Assembly: GCA_002317385.1 (NCBI GenBank)
Contig: DCJH01000065.1
Span: forward strand, 5,972 to 35,982
DNA from: Prevotella sp. UBA1705
GTDB lineage: Bacteria; Bacteroidota; Bacteroidia; Bacteroidales; Bacteroidaceae
Reading direction: 5' to 3'
DNA length: 30,011 nucleotides
The position numbers and the translations under genes were made by a program. This document shows, piece by piece, positions 8,801 through 16,397 of the stretch; position 1 is the first letter of the stretch; every line of letters begins with the position of its first letter. The notes below the pieces were generated by a model. It was not told the DNA's origin, did no database searches, and was given only the letters and a program-made list of their open reading frames with translations.

Positions 8801-10359
8801 GGGGCGACCTCAAAAACATCAACCTCACGGGCGAGATGGTGGCCAATGGGAAGATTGGAATCACGCCGCTCAATACCGTCTACACGCTCCACAACGACAC
8901 CATCCGCTGCTTAGTCAATGAGATTAAGTTCATCAACGACACCGTCTACGACCGCAACGGCAATCCCGGCATCGTTACCGGAAGTCTCTACCACGATCAC
9001 CTGTCCGATTTAAGCTACAACATCAACACCCGTGCCAACAACTTCCTGGCCTACGACTGGGGGCCCACCTACGGCAGTACGTTCTACGGCACGGTCTATG
9101 GCACAGGCGACGTGAATATCCGAGGCCGCTCGGGCGAGGTAAATATCGACGTGAATGTCACCCCGCAAAAAGGCTCGCAGGTGGTCTACGACGCGGCTTC
9201 TCCCGATGCCATTGGCTCCCGCGAGTTCATTCATTGGAACACCAACGACTCAGTTGCCTCTGTGCTCTCGGGTATACGCTTCCCTGCATTGGCGCCCGAC
9301 AGTACCCGGGAGCATATCAATGAGCCCGACATCCCCACGGATATCCATATCAATTTCTTGGTCAACACCAATCCGGATGCCACGCTCAAGCTCATCATGG
9401 ACAAGACCACGGGCGACTATATCGACCTCAACGGCTCGGGAATGATACGCGCCTCCTATTATAATAAGGGCGGGCTCGACATCTTCGGCAACTATCTCAT
9501 CGACCATGGCATATACAAACTGACCATCCAGAACGTCATCAAGCGCGACTTCAACTTCGCGCAGGGTGGCACCATCGTGTTTGGAGGCGACCCCTACGCG
9601 GCCAACCTCAACCTCACAGCGCAGTATATGGTCAACTCGGTGAGCCTCTCCGACCTGCAGATTGGCAAGAGTTTTTCGAGCAACAACATCCGCGTGAACT
9701 GCATCATGAATATCACCGGAACGCCGAGCGCGCCGAAAATAGACTTCAGTCTCGACCTCCCGACCATCGGAAACGACGCCAAACAGATGATCTACAGCCT
9801 CATCAACAGCGAGGAGGAGATGAATCAGCAGGTGCTCTACCTCTTGGCCGTAGGCCGGTTCTACTCACAGGGCAGCAACAACTCCACCGCAGGCACCTCG
9901 ACGAGCAACCAGACGAGCCTGGCCATGCAGAGTATTCTCAGTGGGCAGATTAGCCAACAGCTCAACACTGTGCTCAATTCGGTGGTGAAAAACGTGAATT
10001 GGAACGTGGGCGCCAATATCTCCACAGGTAACGAAGGCTGGAACAACGCCGAATACGAAGGACTCTTGAGCGGCCGAATGCTCAACAACCGACTGCTCTT
10101 CAACGGGCAGTTCGGCTATCGCGACAACCAGAATGCCACCACCTCGTTTATCGGCGACTTCGACCTGCGCTACCTCATCACACCCAACGGAAACCTCAGC
10201 GTACGTGTCTACAACCAGACCAACGACCGCTATTTCACCCGCAACTCGCTCACGACACAGGGCATAGGCTTCATTCTGAAGAAGGATTTCGACAGTTGGA
10301 AATCGCTCTTCAGGTGGAGAAAAAAGAAGAATAAAGAAACGGTAGTGCCGCAGCGATAG
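5887..10359 (+). CDS. tamB: TamB-like translocation/assembly module protein (AsmA-like, DUF490)
   Basis: TamB-family proteins span the periplasm from an inner-membrane anchor and help outer-membrane protein assembly and lipid transport. This one has 1490 residues. MKK is followed by a signal-anchor helix (~9-27). Then comes a very long, low-complexity beta-rich body with many repeats of short polar strands. A C-terminal TamB/DUF490 domain (~1100-1430) contains GTPSAPKIDFSLDLP and MIYSLINSEEEMNQQVLYLLA, and the protein ends in a basic tail. The start is TTG, directly after an in-frame TGA. The next in-frame ATG (5950) would cut off most of the membrane anchor, so TTG is preferred. The gene stands alone: nqrA is divergent, a HAD gene convergent, and no TamA is nearby. 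The symbol is by family, not proven orthology. Confidence 0.88.
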   Translation: MKKILHYINVLIWALAGLYLAMAILVNIPVVQSFIGKQVASALSKKLNTKVWVGRVDLGLLNRIIIDDVRLLDQKDKEMLRASRLSAKFDYLELMRGQVSITSAQLFGMKASLYKETAEARPNFQFVLDSLASKDTTQHKPLNIELKSLIIRHGEVSYHQLDAPRRPQFDVHHLHIRNLSSHILLNTLRDDSINLNVKRLSLLETSGVDVKSLTFKLISNNHRASLSNFELVLPSSRLMLGDINATYRVKNKKVDPASLEYLGSFLPSTVNPKDIAAIVPSAKKFNRPVLLQSTFSGTYNSLRLQDLQASVPHPAQAPTLASPSDIRVSISGYVNSWDTIPYWSANIHELLVDKTGMELLAGDIPEVVERMEYFSYRGRANGIGKNVSTQGVLHSGTGNADITFDLHDNNFTGHLKTDGFNMSQLLNDQKFGELATNINVAGNIKQKVYEARGTVSRIDYNGYSYHNVVLDGTFDHGQLNGKLGVNDPNLVADINGDLNTNKQNMAAHFTAQVQHFNPSALQLLQNELGNATYSGNIVASFTGNSLNTAMGNLSVTQFRKKTADGEYALDSLLLQAGNNREGHYLTLKSDFADAQVTGKFDYKTLVQSVKNAIVRKLPSIQQLTSIKYRRTPTNDFSVRATVNRTDWLREFFGVSVELSEPMRISGSMDHGSENIEANIFAPRIIYDNKHYKNVSIVVTSPEDNLNADISAVKVGKNGVGAEYRLEASATNDRLVSVLSLDNHARQKRLVGRLNSVVQFMRNAQGQAQARMSINPSEVKVGDSIFTIHPSDIIYSKNHLEVSDFLVTSGSQHIQINGITTKDSPDSLLVDLNHVNVNYILNLVNFHAVEFSGYASGRAYLSHLFGRPEARGKLQVDDFRFQDGRMGTLYANVNWNRAQEEIDIDAQAVDTMIVGGIQPKLRTTTITGYVSPKRNYIDLGITAKNSRGEFIESFCSSFMNHTDLTANGKVRVWGDLKNINLTGEMVANGKIGITPLNTVYTLHNDTIRCLVNEIKFINDTVYDRNGNPGIVTGSLYHDHLSDLSYNINTRANNFLAYDWGPTYGSTFYGTVYGTGDVNIRGRSGEVNIDVNVTPQKGSQVVYDAASPDAIGSREFIHWNTNDSVASVLSGIRFPALAPDSTREHINEPDIPTDIHINFLVNTNPDATLKLIMDKTTGDYIDLNGSGMIRASYYNKGGLDIFGNYLIDHGIYKLTIQNVIKRDFNFAQGGTIVFGGDPYAANLNLTAQYMVNSVSLSDLQIGKSFSSNNIRVNCIMNITGTPSAPKIDFSLDLPTIGNDAKQMIYSLINSEEEMNQQVLYLLAVGRFYSQGSNNSTAGTSTSNQTSLAMQSILSGQISQQLNTVLNSVVKNVNWNVGANISTGNEGWNNAEYEGLLSGRMLNNRLLFNGQFGYRDNQNATTSFIGDFDLRYLITPNGNLSVRVYNQTNDRYFTRNSLTTQGIGFILKKDFDSWKSLFRWRKKKNKETVVPQR

Positions 10360-10387
10360 GCGGCAAGAGATGAGAGGCTCAATCCGA

Positions 10388-10418
10388 CAGGTCTGACTGG
10401 CCAGACCGGTCAGACCTG
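10388..10418. terminator. Inverted repeat between convergent genes, likely bidirectional terminator
   Basis: CAGGTCTGACTGG (10388-10400) pairs with CCGGTCAGACCTG (10406-10418) around a 5-nt loop. Twelve of 13 positions are Watson-Crick pairs and the other is a G-T wobble. It sits in the 66-nt gap between the 3' ends of tamB and the HAD gene. There is no T-run on either side, so the terminator role is inferred from position and stem strength. Confidence 0.55.
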
Positions 10419-10425
10419 CCGGAAA

Positions 10426-11058
10426 CTACTTTCCAGCCAAATGCTCCACAGAGAGCTGCGTGAAATCGTCGACCACAAGGTCGGACATCGGTTCTACCAC
10501 CTCGCGAGGGTTGGTCGTGGCAAGTCCCACGCAATAGAGGCCGGCGGCTCGCACCGCCTTCAAGCCATTGATGCTATCCTCAAATCCGGCACACTCGCTG
10601 GGCTCAGCGCCAAACAATCGGGCACCCAACAGATAGCATTGTGGATCGGGTTTGCTCTTGGTGAAATCCTCGCTGGTGAGGATTCGGTCGAAATAAGACT
10701 GGAAAACGGGCAACCTCTGGTACACATTCTCCATCTTCACTCGGTTGCTACTCGTCACCACGGCAGTCTTCACGCCATGGCTGCGCAGCGACTGGATAAA
10801 CTGTTCAAAGCCGTCTATGAATTCATAGCCCATGTTGTGCTCAAACTCGTCGAGCTCCTGGGTGATGCGTTGCTGCGTCTCGGGCTGTCCGTCGAAGTAT
10901 TTCCCATAGATCTGCACCAACGTCTGACCCTTGATTTTCTGCTCCAACCCCGTTGTCCCGGGGAAATAGTGGCTGAGCTGGGCACCCCAGAACTTCGAAT
11001 ATTGGGTCTCTGTATCGAGGATCACCCCGTCCAAATCAAATAAAGCGGCTTTAATCAT
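10426..11058 (-). CDS. HAD-superfamily hydrolase, beta-phosphoglucomutase-like
   Basis: This is a 210-residue cytoplasmic HAD subfamily IA enzyme acting on small phosphorylated substrates. Motif I is FDLDGVILDT, with nucleophile D8 and acid/base D10. Motif II is VVTSSN (~99-104), motif III is the Lys of KSKPDP (~133-138), and motif IV is GFEDSINGL (~158-166). A helical cap lies between motifs I and II. The GV after the catalytic aspartates and the EDS of motif IV are common in beta-phosphoglucomutases and sugar-phosphate phosphatases, but the substrate cannot be read from sequence. It is transcribed alone, divergent from rsmG with a 58-nt shared promoter gap. Confidence 0.9.
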   Translation of the reverse strand: MIKAALFDLDGVILDTETQYSKFWGAQLSHYFPGTTGLEQKIKGQTLVQIYGKYFDGQPETQQRITQELDEFEHNMGYEFIDGFEQFIQSLRSHGVKTAVVTSSNRVKMENVYQRLPVFQSYFDRILTSEDFTKSKPDPQCYLLGARLFGAEPSECAGFEDSINGLKAVRAAGLYCVGLATTNPREVVEPMSDLVVDDFTQLSVEHLAGK

Positions 11059-11076
11059 TATTATATCTCTTTGGCC

Positions 11077-11107
11077 GCAAAGTTACGACAAAAAATCGTA
11101 ACTTTGC
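11077..11107. promoter_or_regulatory. Palindromic divergent promoter region of the HAD gene and rsmG
   Basis: A perfect 12-bp inverted repeat, GCAAAGTTACGA (11077-11088) and TCGTAACTTTGC (11096-11107), surrounds a 7-nt A-rich centre. Each arm holds a TAACTTTG -7 box, one per strand (11099-11106 on plus, 11078-11085 on minus). A TTTG lies 25 nt upstream of each box (11070-11073 plus; 11111-11114 minus), which is longer than the usual ~19 nt. The rsmG ATG is only 10 nt after its box. Confidence 0.6.
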
Positions 11108-11116
11108 CTGCAAAAT

Positions 11117-11743
11117 ATGGATAAATTGAACATATTCAGCTATTTCCCCATGCTCTCTGCTCGCCAGAAAGAGCAGTTTGAGGCTCTCGACGCACTCTAC
11201 CGCGACTGGAATTCGAAGATCAATGTCATCTCGCGCAAGGACATCGACAACCTCTATCTCCACCATGTGCTACATTCCTTGGCCATTGCCAAGTACACAT
11301 CGTTCAAGCCCGGCACCCGAATCCTCGACATCGGCACGGGTGGCGGCTTCCCCGGTATCCCCCTGGCCATCATGTTTCCCGACTGCCAATTCCGTCTCAT
11401 CGACAGCATTGGCAAGAAAATCAAGGTAGCAACCGAGGTGGCGCAGAGCATCGGCCTCACCAACGTGGAGGCCTTCCACCGCCGCGGCGAGGAGGAGAAA
11501 GACCGCTTCGACTTCATTGTTTCGCGAGCCGTCATGCCCCTACCCGACCTCGTGAAGATTGTACGCAAGAACATTTCCAAGTCTCAGCACAATGCCTTGC
11601 CCAACGGAATCATCGTGCTCAAAGGCGGCAACCTCGACGAGGAACTCAGGCCTTTCAGTAAGATTGTGGAGCAGGCGCCCATCACCAGCTATTTCGACGA
11701 CGAGTGGTTTGCCGACAAAAAGGTGATCTATCTGCCGTTGTAG
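11117..11743 (+). CDS. rsmG: 16S rRNA (guanine527-N7)-methyltransferase RsmG
   Basis: RsmG (GidB) methylates N7 of G527 in 16S rRNA using S-adenosylmethionine. The 208-residue protein is the usual length. The SAM-binding motif is ILDIGTGGGFPGIPLAI (~69-85). Upstream, WNSKINVISRKD and LHHVLHSLAI (~50-58) are strongly typical, and RFDFIVSRAVMPLPDL (~128-143) matches the later motif region. The ATG is very close to the -7 box, so the leader is only a few nt. It is the first gene of a plus-strand run with the MBL hydrolase, ruvC and the ABC protein. Confidence 0.96.
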   Translation: MDKLNIFSYFPMLSARQKEQFEALDALYRDWNSKINVISRKDIDNLYLHHVLHSLAIAKYTSFKPGTRILDIGTGGGFPGIPLAIMFPDCQFRLIDSIGKKIKVATEVAQSIGLTNVEAFHRRGEEEKDRFDFIVSRAVMPLPDLVKIVRKNISKSQHNALPNGIIVLKGGNLDEELRPFSKIVEQAPITSYFDDEWFADKKVIYLPL

Positions 11744-11783
11744 TTCGTTTATCCCCAACTGTTTTTCTTCAATTTTCATCATT

Positions 11784-12431
11784 ATGATCAATATCCAGCG
11801 CTTTGTCTGCAACATGATTCAGGAGAATACCTACGTGGTCAGCGACGAGACCGGCGAGGCCGTCATCATCGACTGCGGTGCGTTCTACCCGAGCGAGCAG
11901 GCTGCCATCAAGCAATATATCGAGCAAAACGAGCTTCGCCCCGTGCGACTCATAGCCACTCACGGGCATGTGGACCACAATCTCGGCAACAAATTCGTCT
12001 ACGACAACTGGGGCCTCAAAGTGGAAATCCACGCCTCGGAGGAGGAAACCATCACGAAGCTGCCTCTCCAGGCCGCGAGTATCTGTGGCGTGGTGATGGA
12101 GGAAGACGCCTTCGCTCCGGTGGGGCGCTATATCTGTGGCGACGACAAGATTACGTTTGGCCACCACACGTTCACCGTCCTGGAGACGCCCGGCCACACC
12201 CCCGGCGGTGTTTTCTTCTATTGTGCGGAGGAAAAAGTGGCCTTCTCGGGCGACACCCTCTTCCGTGGAAGCATCGGCCGCACCGACTTCCCCGGCGGCT
12301 CCATGTTCCTGCTCATCCAGAGCCTGCGCATGATTTGCCAGTTGCCCGACGACACCACGGTCTATCCCGGCCACGGCGAGACCACGACCATCGGCCGCGA
12401 GGTGGCCAGCAATCCCTATCTCGACCGTTGA
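11784..12431 (+). CDS. Metallo-beta-lactamase-fold hydrolase, glyoxalase II-like
   Basis: This is a 215-residue cytoplasmic protein of the MBL superfamily. The metal ligands are all present: H60-G-H62-V-D64-H65, H138 in PGHTPGG, D157 in FSGDTLF, and H197 in YPGHGE. The GDTLFRGSIGRTDFPGG stretch is typical of the hydroxyacylglutathione-hydrolase-like group that is widespread in bacteria and often acts on thioesters. It lacks the long C-terminal domain of true glyoxalase II, so the substrate is unknown. It lies 40 nt after rsmG and 37 nt before ruvC. Confidence 0.9.
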   Translation: MINIQRFVCNMIQENTYVVSDETGEAVIIDCGAFYPSEQAAIKQYIEQNELRPVRLIATHGHVDHNLGNKFVYDNWGLKVEIHASEEETITKLPLQAASICGVVMEEDAFAPVGRYICGDDKITFGHHTFTVLETPGHTPGGVFFYCAEEKVAFSGDTLFRGSIGRTDFPGGSMFLLIQSLRMICQLPDDTTVYPGHGETTTIGREVASNPYLDR

Positions 12432-12468
12432 CGCGGGCATCTGAACGAAGCCGAAAACCACTCGAAGC

Positions 12469-13050
12469 ATGGTAGAAACCAAGAGACAACCCACTGAGCG
12501 CATCGTACTGGGCATCGACCCCGGCACCAATGTCATGGGCTATGGCGTACTCCGCATTCTGGGCAATAAGCCCGAGATGCTGGCGCTCGGCGTCATCGAC
12601 ATGCGCAAGATGAGTGACACCTATCTCAAGTTGGGCAAGATTTTCGAGCGTGTCATCGGCATCATCGACGAATATCACCCCGACGAAATGGCCATCGAGG
12701 CACCGTTCTACAGCAAGAATGTGCAGTCGCTCATCAAGCTCGGACGTGCTCAGGGCGTGGCCATCGCGGCCGCCATCCATCGCGACATCTGTATCCACGA
12801 GTATGCGCCACTCAAGATCAAGATGGCCATCACAGGTCAGGGGCAGGCGTCCAAGGAGCAGGTGGCCGGCATGTTGCAACGACTGCTGCACATCGACAAG
12901 GCCGACATGCCCAAATTTATGGACGCCACCGACGCGCTCGGAGCGGCCTATTGCCATTTCCTGCAGCTGTCTACGCCCGTCACCGACGCCACACACTATG
13001 GTAGTTGGGCCGATTTTGCCAAGCGCAATCCCAAGAAAGTGAGGAGCTGA
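12469..13050 (+). CDS. ruvC: Crossover junction endodeoxyribonuclease RuvC
   Basis: RuvC cuts Holliday junctions made and moved by RecA and RuvAB. The 193-residue protein has an RNase H-like fold with the four expected acidic residues: D17 in GIDPGT, E77 in AIEAPF, and D152 and D155 in MDATDAL. IHEYAPLKIKMAITGQGQAS (~109-128), the K-rich DNA-binding segment, is also conserved. It is about 20 residues longer than the E. coli protein, mainly at both ends. It follows the MBL gene by 37 nt; ruvA and ruvB are not in the window. Confidence 0.97.
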   Translation: MVETKRQPTERIVLGIDPGTNVMGYGVLRILGNKPEMLALGVIDMRKMSDTYLKLGKIFERVIGIIDEYHPDEMAIEAPFYSKNVQSLIKLGRAQGVAIAAAIHRDICIHEYAPLKIKMAITGQGQASKEQVAGMLQRLLHIDKADMPKFMDATDALGAAYCHFLQLSTPVTDATHYGSWADFAKRNPKKVRS

Positions 13051-13096
13051 GCCATGCGCCCGGCCCCATGAAATCTTTGTAAAGAGAGACCAGACA

Positions 13097-14611
13097 ATGG
13101 AGCATTCAAGTCAAGCGGAGGCCGGCAGTTCGTGGCCCATCATCCAGATTCATGACGGTGTGTGCCGTATGCCCGAGTGGCGCATGGCCCAACCGGTCAA
13201 CTTCACGAGCCTCAACGGCGAGCATATCGCCATCGTTGGCCCCAACGGCGGGGGCAAGACGCGTCTCGTCAACATCCTCATCGGGCGCTATCCGCTGCTC
13301 ATGCGCGACCCCGAATACGACTTCCGGCCGAGCAAGCTACCGCTGGTCTCCGACAATATCAAGTATATCACCTTCCTCGATGCCTACGGCGGCGACAACG
13401 ACCGCACCTATTTCCTCCAGCAACGGTGGAACCGCACCGAGATGGACGAAGCCACCCCGACCGTGGGCGAGAAGCTCGAAGAGGCCTACCGCCGCACGGG
13501 CGACGACACGCTGGAGCGCCGCAAATTGCAGCAGAAGCTCTACGACACCTTCCGGCTCGACCAACTGATAGACAAGCGTACGCCCCTGCTGTCGAGCGGC
13601 GAGCTGCGCAAGTTCAAGCTCACCGAGACTCTTCTCGCCGCGCCGAGGGTGCTCATCATGGACAATCCCTTCATCGGGCTCGACGCTCCGACTCGCGACC
13701 AGCTGCGCGAACTGCTCGCCACCATCTCCCGTGAGCTCGACCTGCAGATCATGCTCGTACTCTCAAAGAGCGACGACATACCACCGTTCATCACCCATGT
13801 GGTGGAGGTGAGAGACAACATCGCACTGCCCAAGGTAGCGCTGGCCGACTATCTGGCGCGTCGACCCGAGCTGCCGCCTCAAGTGCTGAGTAGCCATGTG
13901 GCACAGAGCATCATCGACCTGCCCTATAAGGACAACGAATATCACACCCGCGAGGTGGTCAACATGCGCCACGTCTCCATTCGCTACGGCGAGCGCACCA
14001 TCCTCCAAGACCTGTCGTGGACAGTGCTCAACGGCGAGCGCTGGGCACTCAAGGGTCGCAACGGAGCCGGCAAGTCGACGCTCCTGAGCCTCGTCTGTGC
14101 CGACAACCCGCAGAGCTATGCCTGCGACATCGCGCTCTTCGATAATCCTCGCGGCTCCGGCGAAAGCATCTGGGACATCAAGAAGCACATCGGATATGTG
14201 TCTCCCGAGATGCACCGGGCCTACAAGCGCGACCTCCCGGCCATCCAAATCGTGGCGAGCGGACTCAAAGACAGTGTGGGACTCTACGTGAAACCCCAGG
14301 AGAGCGAATACGACATCTGCCGCTTCTGGATGGGGGTTTTTGGTATAAAAACGTTAGAAAATCGCACTTTCATGAAACTTTCGAGTGGCGAACAGCGTCT
14401 TGTACTATTAGCGAGGGCATTTGTCAAAGACCCCGAGCTGCTCATTCTCGACGAGCCGCTCCACGGGTTGGACAACCGAAACCGCCAGCTGGTGAAGAAC
14501 GTCATAGAGACTTTCTGCCAGCGCAAGAACAAAACGCTCATCATGGTGACCCACTACGAGAGCGAGATGCCTGCCTGCATCGACCATCGCATAGAACTCA
14601 TCAGACACTGA
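13097..14611 (+). CDS. ABC protein with two ATPase domains, ModF-like
   Basis: This is a 504-residue soluble protein with two ABC ATPase domains and no membrane segments. Domain 1 has Walker A GPNGGGKT (48-55), signature LSSGE (165-169) and Walker B VLIMDNPF, where the catalytic Glu is Asn190; the H-loop position appears as Ser or Lys in VLSKSDDIP. Domain 2 is intact: Walker A GRNGAGKST (320-328), signature LSSGEQ (428-433), D452-E453, and H486 in MVTHY. The best match I recognise is the ModF/PhrA group of tandem ATPases, sometimes described as molybdate-related but of unproven role. No mod permease is nearby. Codons 415-445 are AT-rich compared with the rest. It lies 46 nt after ruvC. Confidence 0.85.
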   Translation: MEHSSQAEAGSSWPIIQIHDGVCRMPEWRMAQPVNFTSLNGEHIAIVGPNGGGKTRLVNILIGRYPLLMRDPEYDFRPSKLPLVSDNIKYITFLDAYGGDNDRTYFLQQRWNRTEMDEATPTVGEKLEEAYRRTGDDTLERRKLQQKLYDTFRLDQLIDKRTPLLSSGELRKFKLTETLLAAPRVLIMDNPFIGLDAPTRDQLRELLATISRELDLQIMLVLSKSDDIPPFITHVVEVRDNIALPKVALADYLARRPELPPQVLSSHVAQSIIDLPYKDNEYHTREVVNMRHVSIRYGERTILQDLSWTVLNGERWALKGRNGAGKSTLLSLVCADNPQSYACDIALFDNPRGSGESIWDIKKHIGYVSPEMHRAYKRDLPAIQIVASGLKDSVGLYVKPQESEYDICRFWMGVFGIKTLENRTFMKLSSGEQRLVLLARAFVKDPELLILDEPLHGLDNRNRQLVKNVIETFCQRKNKTLIMVTHYESEMPACIDHRIELIRH

Positions 14612-14670
14612 TGGCACGATGCTGAGACAGGTTCAGGATTACAAACAGAAACAAATAACAATTGAAAAAG

Positions 14671-15153
14671 ATGAAGAAAATCATTTTAGCGTTTGCCCTC
14701 TGCTGCGCATTCACAGTGAACGTCAGTGCCCAGCAGATCTTCAATGAGGTGAAGAACATGCAGAAATCCTTCGAGGCCATCAAGTATGACAAGTCGAAAG
14801 ACATGGACGAGCGCAAGGTGGCGTCGTTCAAATGGGATGCCATCGAATATATGCTCTATAGAGCCAAGGACGATTCCACGTTCACCGAGAACAGGCTGGG
14901 CGAGCAGACCATGGCCATGACAGAGTTTGTGAACCTCTACTTCAAGCGCCTCTCCGAGGCCTCCAACAAGGAGAAGAAGGATATTGCCGTGGCCCGTTTC
15001 AAGAACGCAAGCGTGAACAACAGCCTTTTCCAGGACATGGACAAGGACCTGGTGCTGGCCTATTACGACAACCCCAAGTTCACCACGCCCTTCTCTCTCG
15101 ACACCGATTGGGTGAAAGCGCTGGCAGAAATCCGTAGCAAGAGCTGGGAATAG
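14671..15153 (+). CDS. Small secreted protein of unknown function
   Basis: I do not recognise a family. The 160-residue product starts MKKIILAFALCCAFTVNVSA, a clear Sec signal peptide probably cut after SA, before QQIFNEV. No lipobox lies at the cleavage point. The mature part is polar and mostly helical, rich in Lys, Glu and Asp, with no cysteine and no further membrane helix. The ATG at 14671 is preferred over a TTG at 14662, which would only add MKK. It lies 59 nt after the ABC gene and is the last gene of this run, with a strong terminator 185 nt downstream. A periplasmic or outer-membrane-associated role is inferred only from the signal peptide. Confidence 0.8.
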   Translation: MKKIILAFALCCAFTVNVSAQQIFNEVKNMQKSFEAIKYDKSKDMDERKVASFKWDAIEYMLYRAKDDSTFTENRLGEQTMAMTEFVNLYFKRLSEASNKEKKDIAVARFKNASVNNSLFQDMDKDLVLAYYDNPKFTTPFSLDTDWVKALAEIRSKSWE

Positions 15154-15337
15154 AGTTTCTCGGAGGCCGTGGCCGAGGAGATGCAGGGCTATGGGCCTCA
15201 CGCAGAGCCGCAGAGTATAAGGAGGCTGCGCTGTGTTTTTTCCACACACAGTTGAGGAGAAGTAGGAGGCTGTGCGGCGATATGCCCCTGCTTCTTCATA
15301 GAGTTTTAAGAGTTTTCACCTGCGGAAGATAAAGAGT

Positions 15338-15386
15338 TCCCGCACAAAGACAAAGTGTTTAGATTGTCTTTGTACGGGAGTTTTTT
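15338..15386 (+). terminator. Rho-independent terminator
   Basis: TCCCGCACAAAGACAA (15338-15353) pairs with TTGTCTTTGTACGGGA (15364-15379), with one mismatch in 16 and a 10-nt loop, followed by GTTTTTT. It would end transcription of the rsmG-to-secreted-protein run. The repeat array begins directly after it. Confidence 0.85.
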
Positions 15387-15551
15387 ATGGATAAAGCCTT
15401 CTCTTGTCCACAAAAGACACAGAAAAACTCTAAAACATGCAGGAATCAAAAACACCCTTCGCCACCTACGGTGGCATCAAGACACAGACTCTTGATTGCA
15501 GATACCACTATTTAGAATGATATTGCGTGGGTGCGTTTGCCATCCGGCGGT

Positions 15552-15636
15552 GCGGACATCCACGGGGGATGCCCCTACAAAGCCAGCATTTTGCATCGCG
15601 CGTCCACGAGTAGGGACATGCCCCGTGCATGTTCGC
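15552..15636. repeat. Long palindrome inside repeat unit 1
   Basis: The arm at 15552-15578 (GCGGACATCC...CCCTAC) is the near-perfect reverse complement of 15610-15636 (GTAGGGACATG...TCGC), with about a 31-nt loop. This is a REP/MITE-type stem-loop seen again in unit 2. Confidence 0.85.
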
Positions 15637-15925
15637 AACCCGAAGAACAGCCTGAATAGCCTCCCATCGCGGAGCCTTTTGTGTCCTTAGCCATCGCCTT
15701 GCGATGCTTAGTGAGATTCAAAACGACGGTACTATGTCTTGGAGTTCTTCCGTGTTTTTTGTGGATAAAACCTTTTCTTGCCCACAAAAGACACAGAAAA
15801 TCTCTAAACCATGCGGGAGACGAAAACACCCTTCGCCACCTACGGTGGCATCAGGACACAGACTCTTGAAAGCAGATATCATGATGTAGAATGATGTTGC
15901 AAGGATGCGTTTGCCATCCGGCGGT

Positions 15926-16010
15926 GCGGATATCCACGGGGGATGTCCCTACAAAGCCAGCATTTTGCATCGCACGTCCACCAGTAGGGACATGCCCCGT
16001 GCATGTCCGC
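15926..16010. repeat. Long palindrome inside repeat unit 2
   Basis: The arm at 15926-15952 pairs with 15984-16010 over 27 nt with about 3 mismatches. Unit 3 (16300-16326) and a distant copy (21943-21969) keep only the left arm. Confidence 0.85.
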
Positions 16011-16376
16011 AACCCGAAGAACAGCCTGAATAGCCTCCCATCGCGGAGCCTTTTGTGTACTTAGCCATCGCCTTGCGATGCTTGGTGAGATTCAAAACGA
16101 CGGTACTATGTCTTAGAGTTCTTCTGTGTGTTTTGTGGATAAAACCTTTTCTTGTCCACAAAAAACACAGAAAATCTCTAAAACATGCGGGAGACAAAAG
16201 CACCCTTCGCCACCTACGGTGGCATCAGGACACGGGCTCTTGACTGCAGATACCATGATGTAGAATGATATTGCGTGGATGCGTTTGCCATCCGGCGGTG
16301 CGGACATCCACGGGGGATGTCCCTACAAAACCACCGCTCTGCCTCAACCAGAATCCCGATAACCTTGCATTTTACT

Positions 16377-16397
16377 CCCCTCCCTTCGGGGGAGGGG
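16377..16397. terminator. G/C-rich hairpin at the 3' end of the DUF4301 gene
   Basis: CCCCTCCC (16377-16384) pairs with GGGAGGGG (16390-16397) around a 5-nt loop. On the minus strand it follows the stop codon at 16415 and is followed by AGTAAAAT, so it may terminate that transcript. The same hairpin and flanks recur near 22019-22039, so it is also a dispersed repeat. Confidence 0.5.

Larger units (their letters stand above)
15388..16330. repeat. Tandem array of 2.5 palindromic ~374-bp units
   Basis: Unit 1 is 15388-15762, unit 2 is 15763-16135, and unit 3 is cut off near 16330. The copies are highly alike with scattered changes. Each unit starts TGGATAAA and contains GCCACC-TAC-GGTGGC, then a 27-bp near-palindrome (see separate entries), then CATCGC-CTT-GCGATG. 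At the unit borders, arms of 26 nt pair around a TAAAACCTTTTCTTG loop (for example 16114-16139 with 16155-16180, 3 mismatches). The region from 15154 to 16414 holds no gene I can support: small ORFs in the copies differ mostly by amino-acid-changing substitutions. Confidence 0.9.

Noticed and set aside
15575..16203. Two similar 84-codon minus-strand frames in the tandem repeat units
   Set aside because: The two copies differ at about 11 residues, nearly all differences being amino-acid-changing, so there is no sign of selection on protein; they reflect repeated DNA.
15388..16330. CRISPR array
   Set aside because: The units are ~374 bp and similar throughout, with no short repeat and unique spacers, and no cas gene is present.
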